From contig CAYRXH010000037.1 of NCBI GenBank assembly GCA_964428185.1, forward strand, positions 1-23,051: a DNA stretch of 23,051 nt. The letters run 5' to 3'. Made by a program: the position numbers and the translations under genes. Origin of the DNA: CAYMAZ01 sp964428185 (GTDB taxonomy: Bacteria > Bacteroidota > Bacteroidia > Bacteroidales > DTU049). Each line of letters opens with the position of its first letter. Within the stretch, counting starts at the first letter, position 1. The notes beneath the pieces are model-generated. The model made no database searches. It saw nothing but the letters and a program-made list of their open reading frames with translations, and was not told the DNA's origin. Below are positions 1-8,200 of this stretch, one piece after another.

Positions 1-1
1 A

Positions 2-514
2 GAACAGTCATTTATACTTTCGGCTGATTTTGGTTCTTTTGAAAATGAAAACCTGGTCTCTACTATTGGAATCGGGAAAATTGATTGCACGTCTTCTTTC
101 GAATCTGTGTATTATGATTCGCAGAATAATGCTGTGCCATTTGTTCAGACCGTAAAAATTACATCGATTGCTTTTTATACCGCACTATCATATAGGAAAA
201 ATCTTGAAGACCGAAATTTTAGCATTTCCGGTACACTTGGACTGAGAAATATGCTGCCGCTGAAAAGCAGCAGTATGCTGGATCCCGACCCGCTTACTGG
301 AATTGACTCTGAAGAAAGGGAACTTGATATGTTTGGCTTTAAATTCTTTTTATTCGGACAATTCATGCTTGACTTTCATGCAACAGATATATTGATTCTG
401 AGTGCAGGAGTGAGTTATTATATGGGACTCTCAGAATTATTTACAACGTATAATGGATATGAAACTTCTACGAGTTCCTCTCAAATTAATGCAGGTGTCG
501 GTATTTGTTTCTGA
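2..514 (+). CDS. Outer-membrane beta-barrel-like protein, C-terminal part (5' end outside window)
   Basis: The reading frame is open from the first bases of the window to a TGA at 512-514, leaving about 170 residues of a longer protein. The visible part alternates hydrophobic and polar residues in strand-length blocks (for example ITSIAFYTALSYRK, FSISGTLGLRN, DILILSAGVSYYMGL) separated by polar loops, and ends in a terminal phenylalanine (NAGVGICF). Both are typical of Bacteroidota outer-membrane beta-barrel proteins. A GTG at 107 could initiate translation, but the frame is continuous upstream with the same character, so it is more likely internal. The family cannot be named from this fragment. 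The next gene begins 140 bp downstream on the same strand, and no convincing terminator separates them. Confidence 0.65.
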   Translation, partial: EQSFILSADFGSFENENLVSTIGIGKIDCTSSFESVYYDSQNNAVPFVQTVKITSIAFYTALSYRKNLEDRNFSISGTLGLRNMLPLKSSSMLDPDPLTGIDSEERELDMFGFKFFLFGQFMLDFHATDILILSAGVSYYMGLSELFTTYNGYETSTSSSQINAGVGICF

Positions 515-533
515 ACAATGAATTACTTGTTTT

Positions 534-602
534 TCCGTTTACTTTTTTAAAAATACCGTTTTCATGATTATGGGTGAAAATCAAGATATTTTTTCCGTTT
601 CA
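534..602 (+). promoter_or_regulatory. Candidate LytTR-type direct-repeat operator upstream of the kinase gene
   Basis: Three copies of a CCGTTT core lie before the kinase gene: TCCGTTTAC at 534-542, ACCGTTTTC at 555-563 and TCCGTTTCA at 594-602. The first two are exactly 21 bp apart, which is 9-bp half-sites with a 12-bp spacer. LytTR-domain regulators are known to bind paired direct repeats near [TA][AC][CA]GTTN[AG][TG] with that geometry. The half-sites match the consensus at 8, 7 and 7 of 9 positions. Copies 1 and 3 share an 11-bp identity (530-540 and 590-600). A LytTR regulator is encoded in the same operon, so autoregulation is inferred. A possible weak -7 element, TAATTTTA (616-623), follows, without a clear -33 partner. 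Confidence 0.45.
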
Positions 603-654
603 GAAAAAAAAGATTTAATTTTATGCACTTTGACTGGCAAATAGATTTTGTTGC

Positions 655-3600
655 ATGAAAAGGAAGTTGCTTTTCTTTATAGTTTTTCATATTCATGTTT
701 TTGGCTTTTCTCAGATATATACTGATGTACATTTTGATACATATTATACTGAATATGTAAAAATTCAGAAGGGTTTATCTCAAAACTCTATTCTGTGTCT
801 TGTTCAGGACCACATGGGTTTTTTGTGGATAGGTACTTGGGATGGGTTGAACAGGTTTGACGGATATGAGTTTATCGTGTACAAACCGGGTATTTCTTCA
901 AATTTTTCAAATATCAGCAATGAAACAGTCAATGAACTGTTTGTTGACTCAGGTGGAGATATCTGGGTTGGTACTGATTTCGGATTGAATGTATTTGATC
1001 CTGCAGAAATGAACTTTGAAGTCTTTTTTCAGGATACAGCAGGAGGAACAGAATATGGTGATAACCGCATACTTGCGGTTTCAGAGGGAAAGAAAGGACA
1101 GATATGGGTTGGGACATCAAACGGATTATATGTTTTTGACAGAAGTGCCAAGGAATTCCATTTGATTTCATTCCCTACTGAAAGACTCACCAGACGACAA
1201 CCTTATGTAGTTAAACTTTTCCATTCGAGGAATCCGTCAAATACAAATATGTGGGTTGGAACCTACTGTGGACTATATAGGTTTAATATTTCAACGCTCA
1301 GTTACACTGATTTTTCCAGAAAAAAAGTTTCATTAATGCCGTCTGATACTGTCAATGCAATTTATGAAGACAGCCGGGGAATTTTGTGGGCAGGGACACC
1401 TTCGGGGATATATTGTTATAATACTGTAACTGAAACTGACTACATATATAATACAAGAAACAGCAATCTGCCCTCAGATGAAATCCTGAGTTTTATGGAA
1501 GATGCAGAAGGCAGACTCTGGGTAGGAACGCTTGGTGGAGGTATCGCTGTGTTTGATTATGCAAAGGGTGTTTTTGAGCCATTCGGAAATCCTGACGAGT
1601 TGTATGGGGGGATGACCAATAATTATATTTATTCAATGCTTCAGACAAAAAACGGCTCTATCTGGCTTGGTACAATTAGGGGATTAAATAAATTCACTCC
1701 TGGGAAGTTCAGATTTACTCATATTTCAGCAGCTTCTGGAAAACCAATGCTTAATTCAAATATGGTGTGGTCGTTTCTTGAAATTGACACAAATACTGTC
1801 TGGATAGGGACTGAGAATGGTATAAATGTTTATGACAGAGTATTTAACCGTATCACTGCAATTACTTCAGTTGACAGGGGTGTTATAAAATTACCTTCTG
1901 ATAAAATCAGGGCGATGTTTAGGGATAGCAGAAACAGGCTTTGGATTGGTACTTTGGATAAGGGGTTGGTTTGTTACGACAATAAAACCGGAAAAAACAC
2001 ATTATACTTCCCCGGCAATACAAATGTCAACCAGAGGCTTGGAGGAACGAGTGTTTGGTCTGTCATCGAAGACAAAATAGATAGTAGTATCTGGATAGGC
2101 ACCAGCGGAGGTGTAACACGTGTTTTTTCAGACGGATCAGTAAAACAGTATAATCATCAGTTGGACAATCCAAATTCCCTGACTCAGGATGAGGTTTACA
2201 GTATTTTACAGGATAAGGATGGCAGAATCTGGCTGGCAACATTTGCAGGTGTAAATGTTTACAACAGAGAATATGACCATTTTGTGAAATATGAAGCAGA
2301 TCCACTGAACGGGAAGAGATTGACCACTGACAGAATACTGTCCGTGTTTCAGGATTCAAGAGGTGACATATGGTTTGCTACAATGGGAGAGGGTCTTGTG
2401 AGAATAAACAGTAAGACAGGCAGGCTTTCTACTCTTTCTGTGAAAGATGGGCTGTCAAACAATACAGTGTATAATCTTGTTGAAGACAGAAACGGCAATC
2501 TGTGGGCAACCACAAATCAGGGGGTTTCCAAAATCAGCCCCGAGACGATGAATATCTGGAATTATGATATACAGGACGGTATTCAGGGACACGAATTCAA
2601 TCTTGGAGCTGCTGTGCTTCTCAGTACAGGCGAAATAATGCTTGGCGGGATGAATGGCTTGAATATTTTTAATCCCTCAGCATTGACTGAAAATTTTGAC
2701 GAACCGGATCTGTATATTACCAGGTTCAGTGTATATAACCAAAAACGCAAAGATGTGCTGAAAAATCATGATCTTATAGAACTATCCTATTGGGATAATT
2801 ATTTTTCATTTGAGTTTTCAGCACTGGATTATACAAATCCAAAAAAGATTAATTATGCATACAGACTGGACGGATTTGATTCGGACTGGATTTATTTTAC
2901 ATCTGACAAGCGCTATGCAGATTATACAAACATCCCACCCGGAAAGTATGTTTTTATGGTGAAAGCTACAAACTCAGACGGTCTTTGGTCTGATAACACC
3001 CTGTCAATTTATGTTGAAATTGCAGCTCCTTTCTGGAAAACCCTCTGGTTCAAATTTACTTCAGCTCTTTTTCTAACATTTCTTATATGGTATACAGTGT
3101 ATAGTCAAATACGAAAAATCAGGAAAAAACAGGAAATTGAGAGGAGACTCTTTGAGTTTGAGAAAAATGTGTTTGATCTTCAGCAAAGAATACTCCATTT
3201 ACAGATGAATCCACATTTTCTCTTTAACTCCCTGAATTCTATTCAGAGTTTTATTATGAATAATGACACTGAAAATGCCATCAGCTATTTGTCAAAGTTT
3301 TCAAATCTGATGAGGCTCATTCTGACAACAAGCAGAACAACGAATGTTTATATTCAGGATGAAATTAAACTCCTGCATTATTATCTGGAAATTGAATCCT
3401 TAAGGTTTGATGATAAATTCAACTATGAGATCATTACTGATCCTATAATAGATGAAGATTTTACTGCAATACCTTCCCATATGATTCAGCCTTTGGTTGA
3501 AAATTGTATCAAACATGGTTTACTGAATAAGGAAGGTGATGGATTAATAAAAATTAAATTTACTCTTCTTCCTACTCATATTGAGATACAGATTGAAGAT

Positions 3601-3816
3601 AATGGAATAGGGCGGAAACGTGCAGCTGAAATACTGGAGAAGAAAAAACTCCAGGCAAGTTCTCAGGGTATTGCCATTACCCGCGAGCGTCTGCAGATAT
3701 TAAACAGACAGTACAATTCCAGTGTTTTTGGTTTGGAGTACCGGGATTTGCATGATGAAAGCGGACAGGCTGCGGGAACTATTGCCATATTAAAGGTTCC
3801 GTTTATGGATGAATAG
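655..3816 (+). CDS. Two-component sensor histidine kinase with double Reg_prop propeller, Y_Y_Y domain and LytS-type kinase
   Basis: A 1053-aa envelope sensor. Residues 1-19 look like a signal peptide. About residues 50-690 carry 14 Reg_prop-type blade motifs (WIGTWDGLNRF, WVGTDFGLNVF, WVGTSNGLYVF and so on, to the degenerate LGGMNGLNIF), which is enough for two seven-bladed beta-propellers. A Y_Y_Y domain follows (about 720-790; INYAYRLDGFDSDW, PPGKYVF), then one membrane helix (about 801-819) and a cytoplasmic coiled coil. The kinase is His_kinase/LytS type, with phosphoacceptor H854 (NPHFLFNSLN), N-box H942-N950 (QPLVEN) and G-box N983-GIG. There is no receiver or AraC domain, so this is a split system rather than a hybrid HTCS protein. 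The propellers presumably sense a periplasmic or surface-derived ligand; none can be named. The cognate LytTR regulator begins 41 bp downstream. Confidence 0.95.
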   Translation: MKRKLLFFIVFHIHVFGFSQIYTDVHFDTYYTEYVKIQKGLSQNSILCLVQDHMGFLWIGTWDGLNRFDGYEFIVYKPGISSNFSNISNETVNELFVDSGGDIWVGTDFGLNVFDPAEMNFEVFFQDTAGGTEYGDNRILAVSEGKKGQIWVGTSNGLYVFDRSAKEFHLISFPTERLTRRQPYVVKLFHSRNPSNTNMWVGTYCGLYRFNISTLSYTDFSRKKVSLMPSDTVNAIYEDSRGILWAGTPSGIYCYNTVTETDYIYNTRNSNLPSDEILSFMEDAEGRLWVGTLGGGIAVFDYAKGVFEPFGNPDELYGGMTNNYIYSMLQTKNGSIWLGTIRGLNKFTPGKFRFTHISAASGKPMLNSNMVWSFLEIDTNTVWIGTENGINVYDRVFNRITAITSVDRGVIKLPSDKIRAMFRDSRNRLWIGTLDKGLVCYDNKTGKNTLYFPGNTNVNQRLGGTSVWSVIEDKIDSSIWIGTSGGVTRVFSDGSVKQYNHQLDNPNSLTQDEVYSILQDKDGRIWLATFAGVNVYNREYDHFVKYEADPLNGKRLTTDRILSVFQDSRGDIWFATMGEGLVRINSKTGRLSTLSVKDGLSNNTVYNLVEDRNGNLWATTNQGVSKISPETMNIWNYDIQDGIQGHEFNLGAAVLLSTGEIMLGGMNGLNIFNPSALTENFDEPDLYITRFSVYNQKRKDVLKNHDLIELSYWDNYFSFEFSALDYTNPKKINYAYRLDGFDSDWIYFTSDKRYADYTNIPPGKYVFMVKATNSDGLWSDNTLSIYVEIAAPFWKTLWFKFTSALFLTFLIWYTVYSQIRKIRKKQEIERRLFEFEKNVFDLQQRILHLQMNPHFLFNSLNSIQSFIMNNDTENAISYLSKFSNLMRLILTTSRTTNVYIQDEIKLLHYYLEIESLRFDDKFNYEIITDPIIDEDFTAIPSHMIQPLVENCIKHGLLNKEGDGLIKIKFTLLPTHIEIQIEDNGIGRKRAAEILEKKKLQASSQGIAITRERLQILNRQYNSSVFGLEYRDLHDESGQAAGTIAILKVPFMDE

Positions 3817-3857
3817 CGTTATAATAATGTATAAATAATAAATAAAAGAGAATAATT

Positions 3858-4604
3858 ATGAAGGCAGTAATCATTGATGATGAAAAAAATTCAAGACAGG
3901 TATTGAGAACGATGCTTGAAAAATATTGTTTAGATGTAACAATTCTTGGGGAAGCTTCAGGATACAGAGAGGGTGTGGAGCTCATCAATGAATTGAAACC
4001 CGAACTTGTTTTTCTTGATATTCAAATGCCAGACGGAAGCGGGTTCAATTTGTTGGAAAATTTTGAGCAACCGGCTTTTGATGTGATCTTTGTAACTGCA
4101 TTCGATCAGTATGCAATTAAAGCAATAAAATTCAGTGCACTTGATTATTTGCTGAAACCGATCAATCCTCAGGACCTTATAAAATCTGTAGAACGATATA
4201 AACAGAAAGTCAATACCGGAGACATTTATAAAAGACTGGATATTCTGATGCAAAATCTTGGATTAGGGAGGGATAAACCCAAGAAGATCGTCCTCTCAAC
4301 TGCTGAAGGATATCACGTTGTGAATCCTGACGATATTTTGAGGTGTCAGTCAGACAGTTATTATACAAACTTTTATTTTACAAATGGGAAAAGAATAATT
4401 GTTTCAAAGACACTGAAAGAATTTGAGGAATTGTTGACAGATTATGGGTTTGTCCGTTCCCATAAATCTCATCTTGTGAATATCAAATATATAAAAAGCT
4501 TCCTACGAGCTGATGGAGGATACATAATAATGAGTGATGGAACAGAAATCCCTGTATCCCGGCGGAAAAGGGATTATATTGTTGATATTATCAGTCATAC
4601 CTAA
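3858..4604 (+). CDS. LytTR-family response regulator
   Basis: A 248-aa DNA-binding response regulator. The N-terminal receiver (about 1-120) has the acidic pair D7/D8, phosphoacceptor D54 (LVFLDIQMPDG), T80 (VTAFD) and K100 (DYLLKP), so all canonical switch residues are present. The C-terminal LytTR domain (about 145-245) shows the family features, including SDSYYTNFYFTNGKR, FVRSHKSHLVN and IPVSRRKRD. It lies 41 bp after the LytS-type kinase gene, and this kinase and output domain are the usual partners, so phosphotransfer from that kinase is very likely. Two LytTR-like 21-bp-phased repeat pairs flank the system, one upstream of the kinase gene and one just after this gene's stop codon. Autoregulation and control of the next gene are therefore plausible. 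Confidence 0.95.
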   Translation: MKAVIIDDEKNSRQVLRTMLEKYCLDVTILGEASGYREGVELINELKPELVFLDIQMPDGSGFNLLENFEQPAFDVIFVTAFDQYAIKAIKFSALDYLLKPINPQDLIKSVERYKQKVNTGDIYKRLDILMQNLGLGRDKPKKIVLSTAEGYHVVNPDDILRCQSDSYYTNFYFTNGKRIIVSKTLKEFEELLTDYGFVRSHKSHLVNIKYIKSFLRADGGYIIMSDGTEIPVSRRKRDYIVDIISHT

Positions 4605-4606
4605 CC

Positions 4607-4636
4607 TAAAACTGAATGATTTGTACCGAAAACTGA
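4607..4636 (-). promoter_or_regulatory. Candidate LytTR-type direct-repeat operator downstream of the regulator gene
   Basis: The 8-bp sequence AAAACTGA occurs at 4608-4615 and again at 4629-4636, exactly 21 bp apart. Read on the minus strand, these are TCAGTTTTA (4607-4615) and TCAGTTTTC (4628-4636). Both have the GTT core and match 7 of 9 positions of the known LytTR half-site, and they resemble the ACCGTTTTC copy upstream of the kinase gene. The pair starts 3 bp after the regulator's stop codon and ends 11 bp before a candidate -33 TTTG, a position suited to activation of the 4699 gene. Binding is inferred from phasing and similarity only. Confidence 0.45.
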
Positions 4637-4647
4637 TTAGAAAAAAT

Positions 4648-4674
4648 TTTGTATTGAATAATATTGTATTTTTG
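4648..4674 (+). promoter_or_regulatory. Candidate Bacteroidota promoter for the 4699 gene
   Basis: TATTTTTG at 4667-4674 is an exact match to the Bacteroidota -7 consensus TAnnTTTG. A TTTG at 4648-4651 could serve as the -33 element, but the 15-bp spacing is shorter than usual. Transcription would start near 4681, giving a leader of under 20 nt that includes the GGGAG at 4688-4692, 6 bp before the ATG. Confidence 0.35.
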
Positions 4675-4698
4675 AAACAATAAATTTGGGAGAATTTT

Positions 4699-5145
4699 AT
4701 GGAGCAAATTTTTATCTATCTGATCATCTTTGTTGTAATGATTCTTTTCTCTGCTATGCAGAATAAGAAAAAACAGCAGGCTGCACGTGAGGCATTACTT
4801 AAAAAGCAACAGCAAAAACAACAAAGTCTGACCGACTCAATTGAAGATATTTTTAAAAAACTTGGTGACTCAGGGTATATACAGCCCGAATCAGAGCTGT
4901 CTTCTGAAGGGTATATCCCCGAGGTGAATGAACAGGCACAATATGCAAGTTATGAAAATACATTTCCTGAAATTCAGAAGATTGAAAAGAAACCCCTGAG
5001 AAAAAGAATTAGAGAGGAAGTTCTTTTTGAAGAAAAAGAAGATCTCGATCATTTACATAAAAATGTTGATTTTCAAATTAATAATCTGGATGAAATGAAA
5101 AAGGCAATTGTTTATTCAGAGATAATTAACAGAAAATATGTTTGA
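4699..5145 (+). CDS. Small membrane-anchored Lys/Gln-rich protein of unknown function
   Basis: A 148-aa protein. Residues about 3-19 form a single hydrophobic helix (IFIYLIIFVVMILFSAM) with no obvious cleavage site. A strongly basic, Lys/Gln-rich segment likely to be a coiled coil follows (NKKKQQAAREALLKKQQQ), so an N-terminal membrane anchor with a cytoplasmic tail is the simplest topology. The middle is acidic and low-complexity. The C-terminus (DEMKKAIVYSEIINRKYV) resembles a short terminal motif I recall from many uncharacterised small Bacteroidota proteins. The ATG is supported by GGGAG 6 bp upstream, unusually Shine-Dalgarno-like for this phylum. It follows the LytTR repeat pair and candidate promoter, so it may belong to the LytTR regulon. 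No enzymatic motif is visible. Confidence 0.75.
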   Translation: MEQIFIYLIIFVVMILFSAMQNKKKQQAAREALLKKQQQKQQSLTDSIEDIFKKLGDSGYIQPESELSSEGYIPEVNEQAQYASYENTFPEIQKIEKKPLRKRIREEVLFEEKEDLDHLHKNVDFQINNLDEMKKAIVYSEIINRKYV

Positions 5146-5158
5146 TAAATGAAATTTT

Positions 5159-5191
5159 TTTGTTTCAAAAATGATTTTTATGCTAATTTTA
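5159..5191 (+). promoter_or_regulatory. Candidate promoter of the receptor/cargo/PorV operon
   Basis: TTTG at 5159-5162 is followed after 21 bp by TAATTTTA at 5184-5191, a 7-of-8 match to TAnnTTTG with spacing in the normal Bacteroidota range. A start near 5198 would give a leader of about 38 nt to the ATG at 5236. It would also lie inside the longer in-frame reading from 5149, which supports the shorter start. Confidence 0.4.
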
Positions 5192-5235
5192 CCAACTCGA
5201 AAAAAATTCTATGGTTAAAAATAAAATGGTTCCTT

Positions 5236-8200
5236 ATGTTTAAAAAACTACTCAGTGGATTATTCGTGATTATGCTGATCAGCATTACCGGTTTTGCCCA
5301 AAGCAGCGGAACGCTCATGGGAAAACTTATTGATAAAGAAACCGGAGAGCCGATCCCATTCGGCAATATTGTTATTGAATCAGCAGGCAAACAGGTTGGT
5401 GGGACAACATCAAACTTTGAAGGTGAATATACAATTCGCCCTGTCCCTGCCGGTCGTTTTGAAGTTAAAGCAACCTATGTGGGCTATAAACCCATTCTGG
5501 TGCAAAATGTTGTTATTACTCCTGACAAGATAACATTTCTTGATATTGAAATGGAGTCCACAGCAGTAACCCTCACAACCTTTGAAGTAATTGATTACAA
5601 AGTCCCGCTCATTGAAAAGGACGGTGGTACTTCCGGTGGATCACTTACCAAAGAGGAAATTGAAAAAATGCCCGGTCGCGATGTAAGTTCTGTTGCTGTG
5701 ACCGTGGGCGGTGTTTTCTCTCAGGATGGTGAAGTTGGAAGTATTCGTGGTCAGCGTAGCGAAGGTACTGTCTACTACATTGACGGTGTTCGTGTCCGTG
5801 GTTCACAGAGCCTTCCCAAGGGAGCTCTGGAACAAGTGACTGTTATAACAGGTGGTCTGCCTGCACAGTATGGTGATGCAACCGGTGGTATCATTCAGAT
5901 CACCACCCGCGGTGCTTCCCGTAACTTTGGCGGTGGAATTGAACTTGTTACATCACAGTTCCTTGATCCCTACGGTTTCAATCTGCTTGGATTTAATGTA
6001 CAGGGACCTCTGATCAAAGGTAGAGATACTACTCAAAGTACAGCATTGCTGGGGTTCTTCCTCTCAGGAGAAATTGAAACTTCTGAAGACTCAAGGCCTT
6101 TTGCTTCTGATATTGGTGTCTGGAAAGCCAAAGATGATGTTCTGACTTTCCTTGAAGAAGAACCCCTTCGTCCTACCGGACTTGGGTTTGGAGCATTTCA
6201 GAATGGTTCATATATCAAATTGTCTGATCTTGAAAAGATTAAAACCAAAATCAATGACAGAGATATCAGCGTGAACCTCGCCGGAAAAATTGACGTCAGA
6301 ACTACTGCAAATACAAACCTTGCATTTGGTGGATCACTGAACTACAATAACGGTCTTGCTTATATTCATGATTACAGTCTTTTCAACTACGAAAACAATC
6401 CACAGGTAATCAATAATACCTGGCGTGTTTACGGTAGATTCTCACAGAGATTCCCTACTGATACTGCCAGTAAATCTCCCATTAAAAATGTGTTCTACCA
6501 GATTCAGGTGGACTTCTCAAAATATACTGAAAAAGTTCAGGATCCAGAACATCAGGATGAACTGTTTCACTATGGCTATATTGGTAAATTTACAACAACC
6601 AAGGTGCGTTCTTATGAGTTGACAGATCTTGCTACTCTCGGTCTCTATGACGTCTATGTTCATAACGGGTTCCGTGATCTGCTCTACTGGTTTGAACCAA
6701 ATTATGATATCAATCCTGTTCTTGCCACATATACTCAGAGATATTATGATCTCTATGATATGGAGTCAGGGATGTACTCAAACTCAGTTCTGGTACAAAA
6801 TGGCGGAGGTCTCCTGAATGGTCAACTCCCTTCCTATGTATTGGGACTGTGGGCAAGCCCAGGTACTGTATATAACCAATATTCAAAGGCAGATTTGACC
6901 CAGTTTGGAGTCAATGCCAATGCTTCTGCCGATATCGGTCGCCATTCTTTCCAATTTGGATTCCAGTATGAACAAAGAATAGATCGTTCATATGTTACTG
7001 CACCTGTTGGATTATGGTACAGAATGCGTCAGCTCACCAATAAGCACATTGAGCAGATTGATACAGCCAATCCTATTCTCGTTTTTGACGAATGGGGAAT
7101 TTTCCAAGACACAGTCTGGTACAATAGACTCTATGACGGAGCCTCTCAGGCATTTTTCGACTATAACCTTCGTCAGGAACTTGGATTACCTGTTGACGGT
7201 CTCCACTGGCTTGATGTTGACAGTTATGATCCTTCACTGCTAACTATTGATTGGTTCAGTGCTGATGAGTTGCTCAATGAAGGCACAAGCCCGTATGTAT
7301 CATATTATGGGTATGATCACACAGGAAAGAAGCTTACCACCAAACCTAGTTTTGATGACTTTTTCAACAAAACTGATGAATTTGGCAATTTCACCAGAGA
7401 AATTCCTGCCTTTGAACCAATTTACATGGCAGGATATATTCAGGATAAATTTGCATTCCACGATCTAATTTTCAATATTGGTGTTCGTGTTGACCGCTTT
7501 GATGCAAATCAGAAGGTACTGAAAGACCCATATCTGCTATATGAAGCAAAAACTGTTGCTGATGTCACCGAATTTGGAGAACATCCTTCAAATATGGGCA
7601 GTGATTATGTGGTTTATGTTGATGATGTTCGTTTCCCCACAACTATTATGGGATATCGTGATGGCGATACATGGTTCAACAGCCAGGGTATTGAGGTGAC
7701 TGACCCAACCCTGCTTCGCGGACCTGGTGGAATTTCTCCCTATCTCGTTGATCCTTCTCTCACTAAACCCACATCTGCTGCGTTTAAAGATTATGAGCCT
7801 CAGATTACAGTTATGCCCCGTATTTCATTTTCATTCCCCATTTCTGATGAAGCTTTGTTCTTCGCTCATTATGACGTGCTTTCAAAACGTCCTACCAGCG
7901 GACTCAGACTTGATCCTACCGATTATTACTTTATTCAGGCTCAGGGACAGAATCTGCTCAGCAATCCCAATCTGAAACCTGAACTAACGGTTGACTACGA
8001 GCTTGGTTTCCAGCAAATGTTGAATCTGAGATCTGCTATCAAGTTTTCTGCATACTATCGTGAAATCAGAAACCTTGTTCAGGCATACAGATTTACTGAA
8101 GCATATCCTGTATCTTACATTTCTTATAATAACATTGACTTTGGTACTGTAAAAGGGATGACTATTTCATACGACCTTAGAAGAAGCACCAATATCTGGA

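Noticed and set aside
559..580. TTTTCA/TGAAAA 6-bp stem as a terminator for the first gene
   Set aside because: The stem is AT-rich with a 10-nt loop, and no T-tract directly follows it; it also overlaps the candidate LytTR half-site.
642..650. TAGATTTTG as the -7 box of the kinase gene
   Set aside because: Spacing inside the box is wrong and it ends 4 bp before the ATG, which would require an unlikely leaderless transcript; TACTTTG just before 17745 was set aside for the same reason.
5149..5235. N-terminal extension of the TonB-dependent receptor from the ATG at 5149
   Set aside because: The added 29 residues precede a complete signal peptide and would overlap the candidate promoter; 5236 is the better start.
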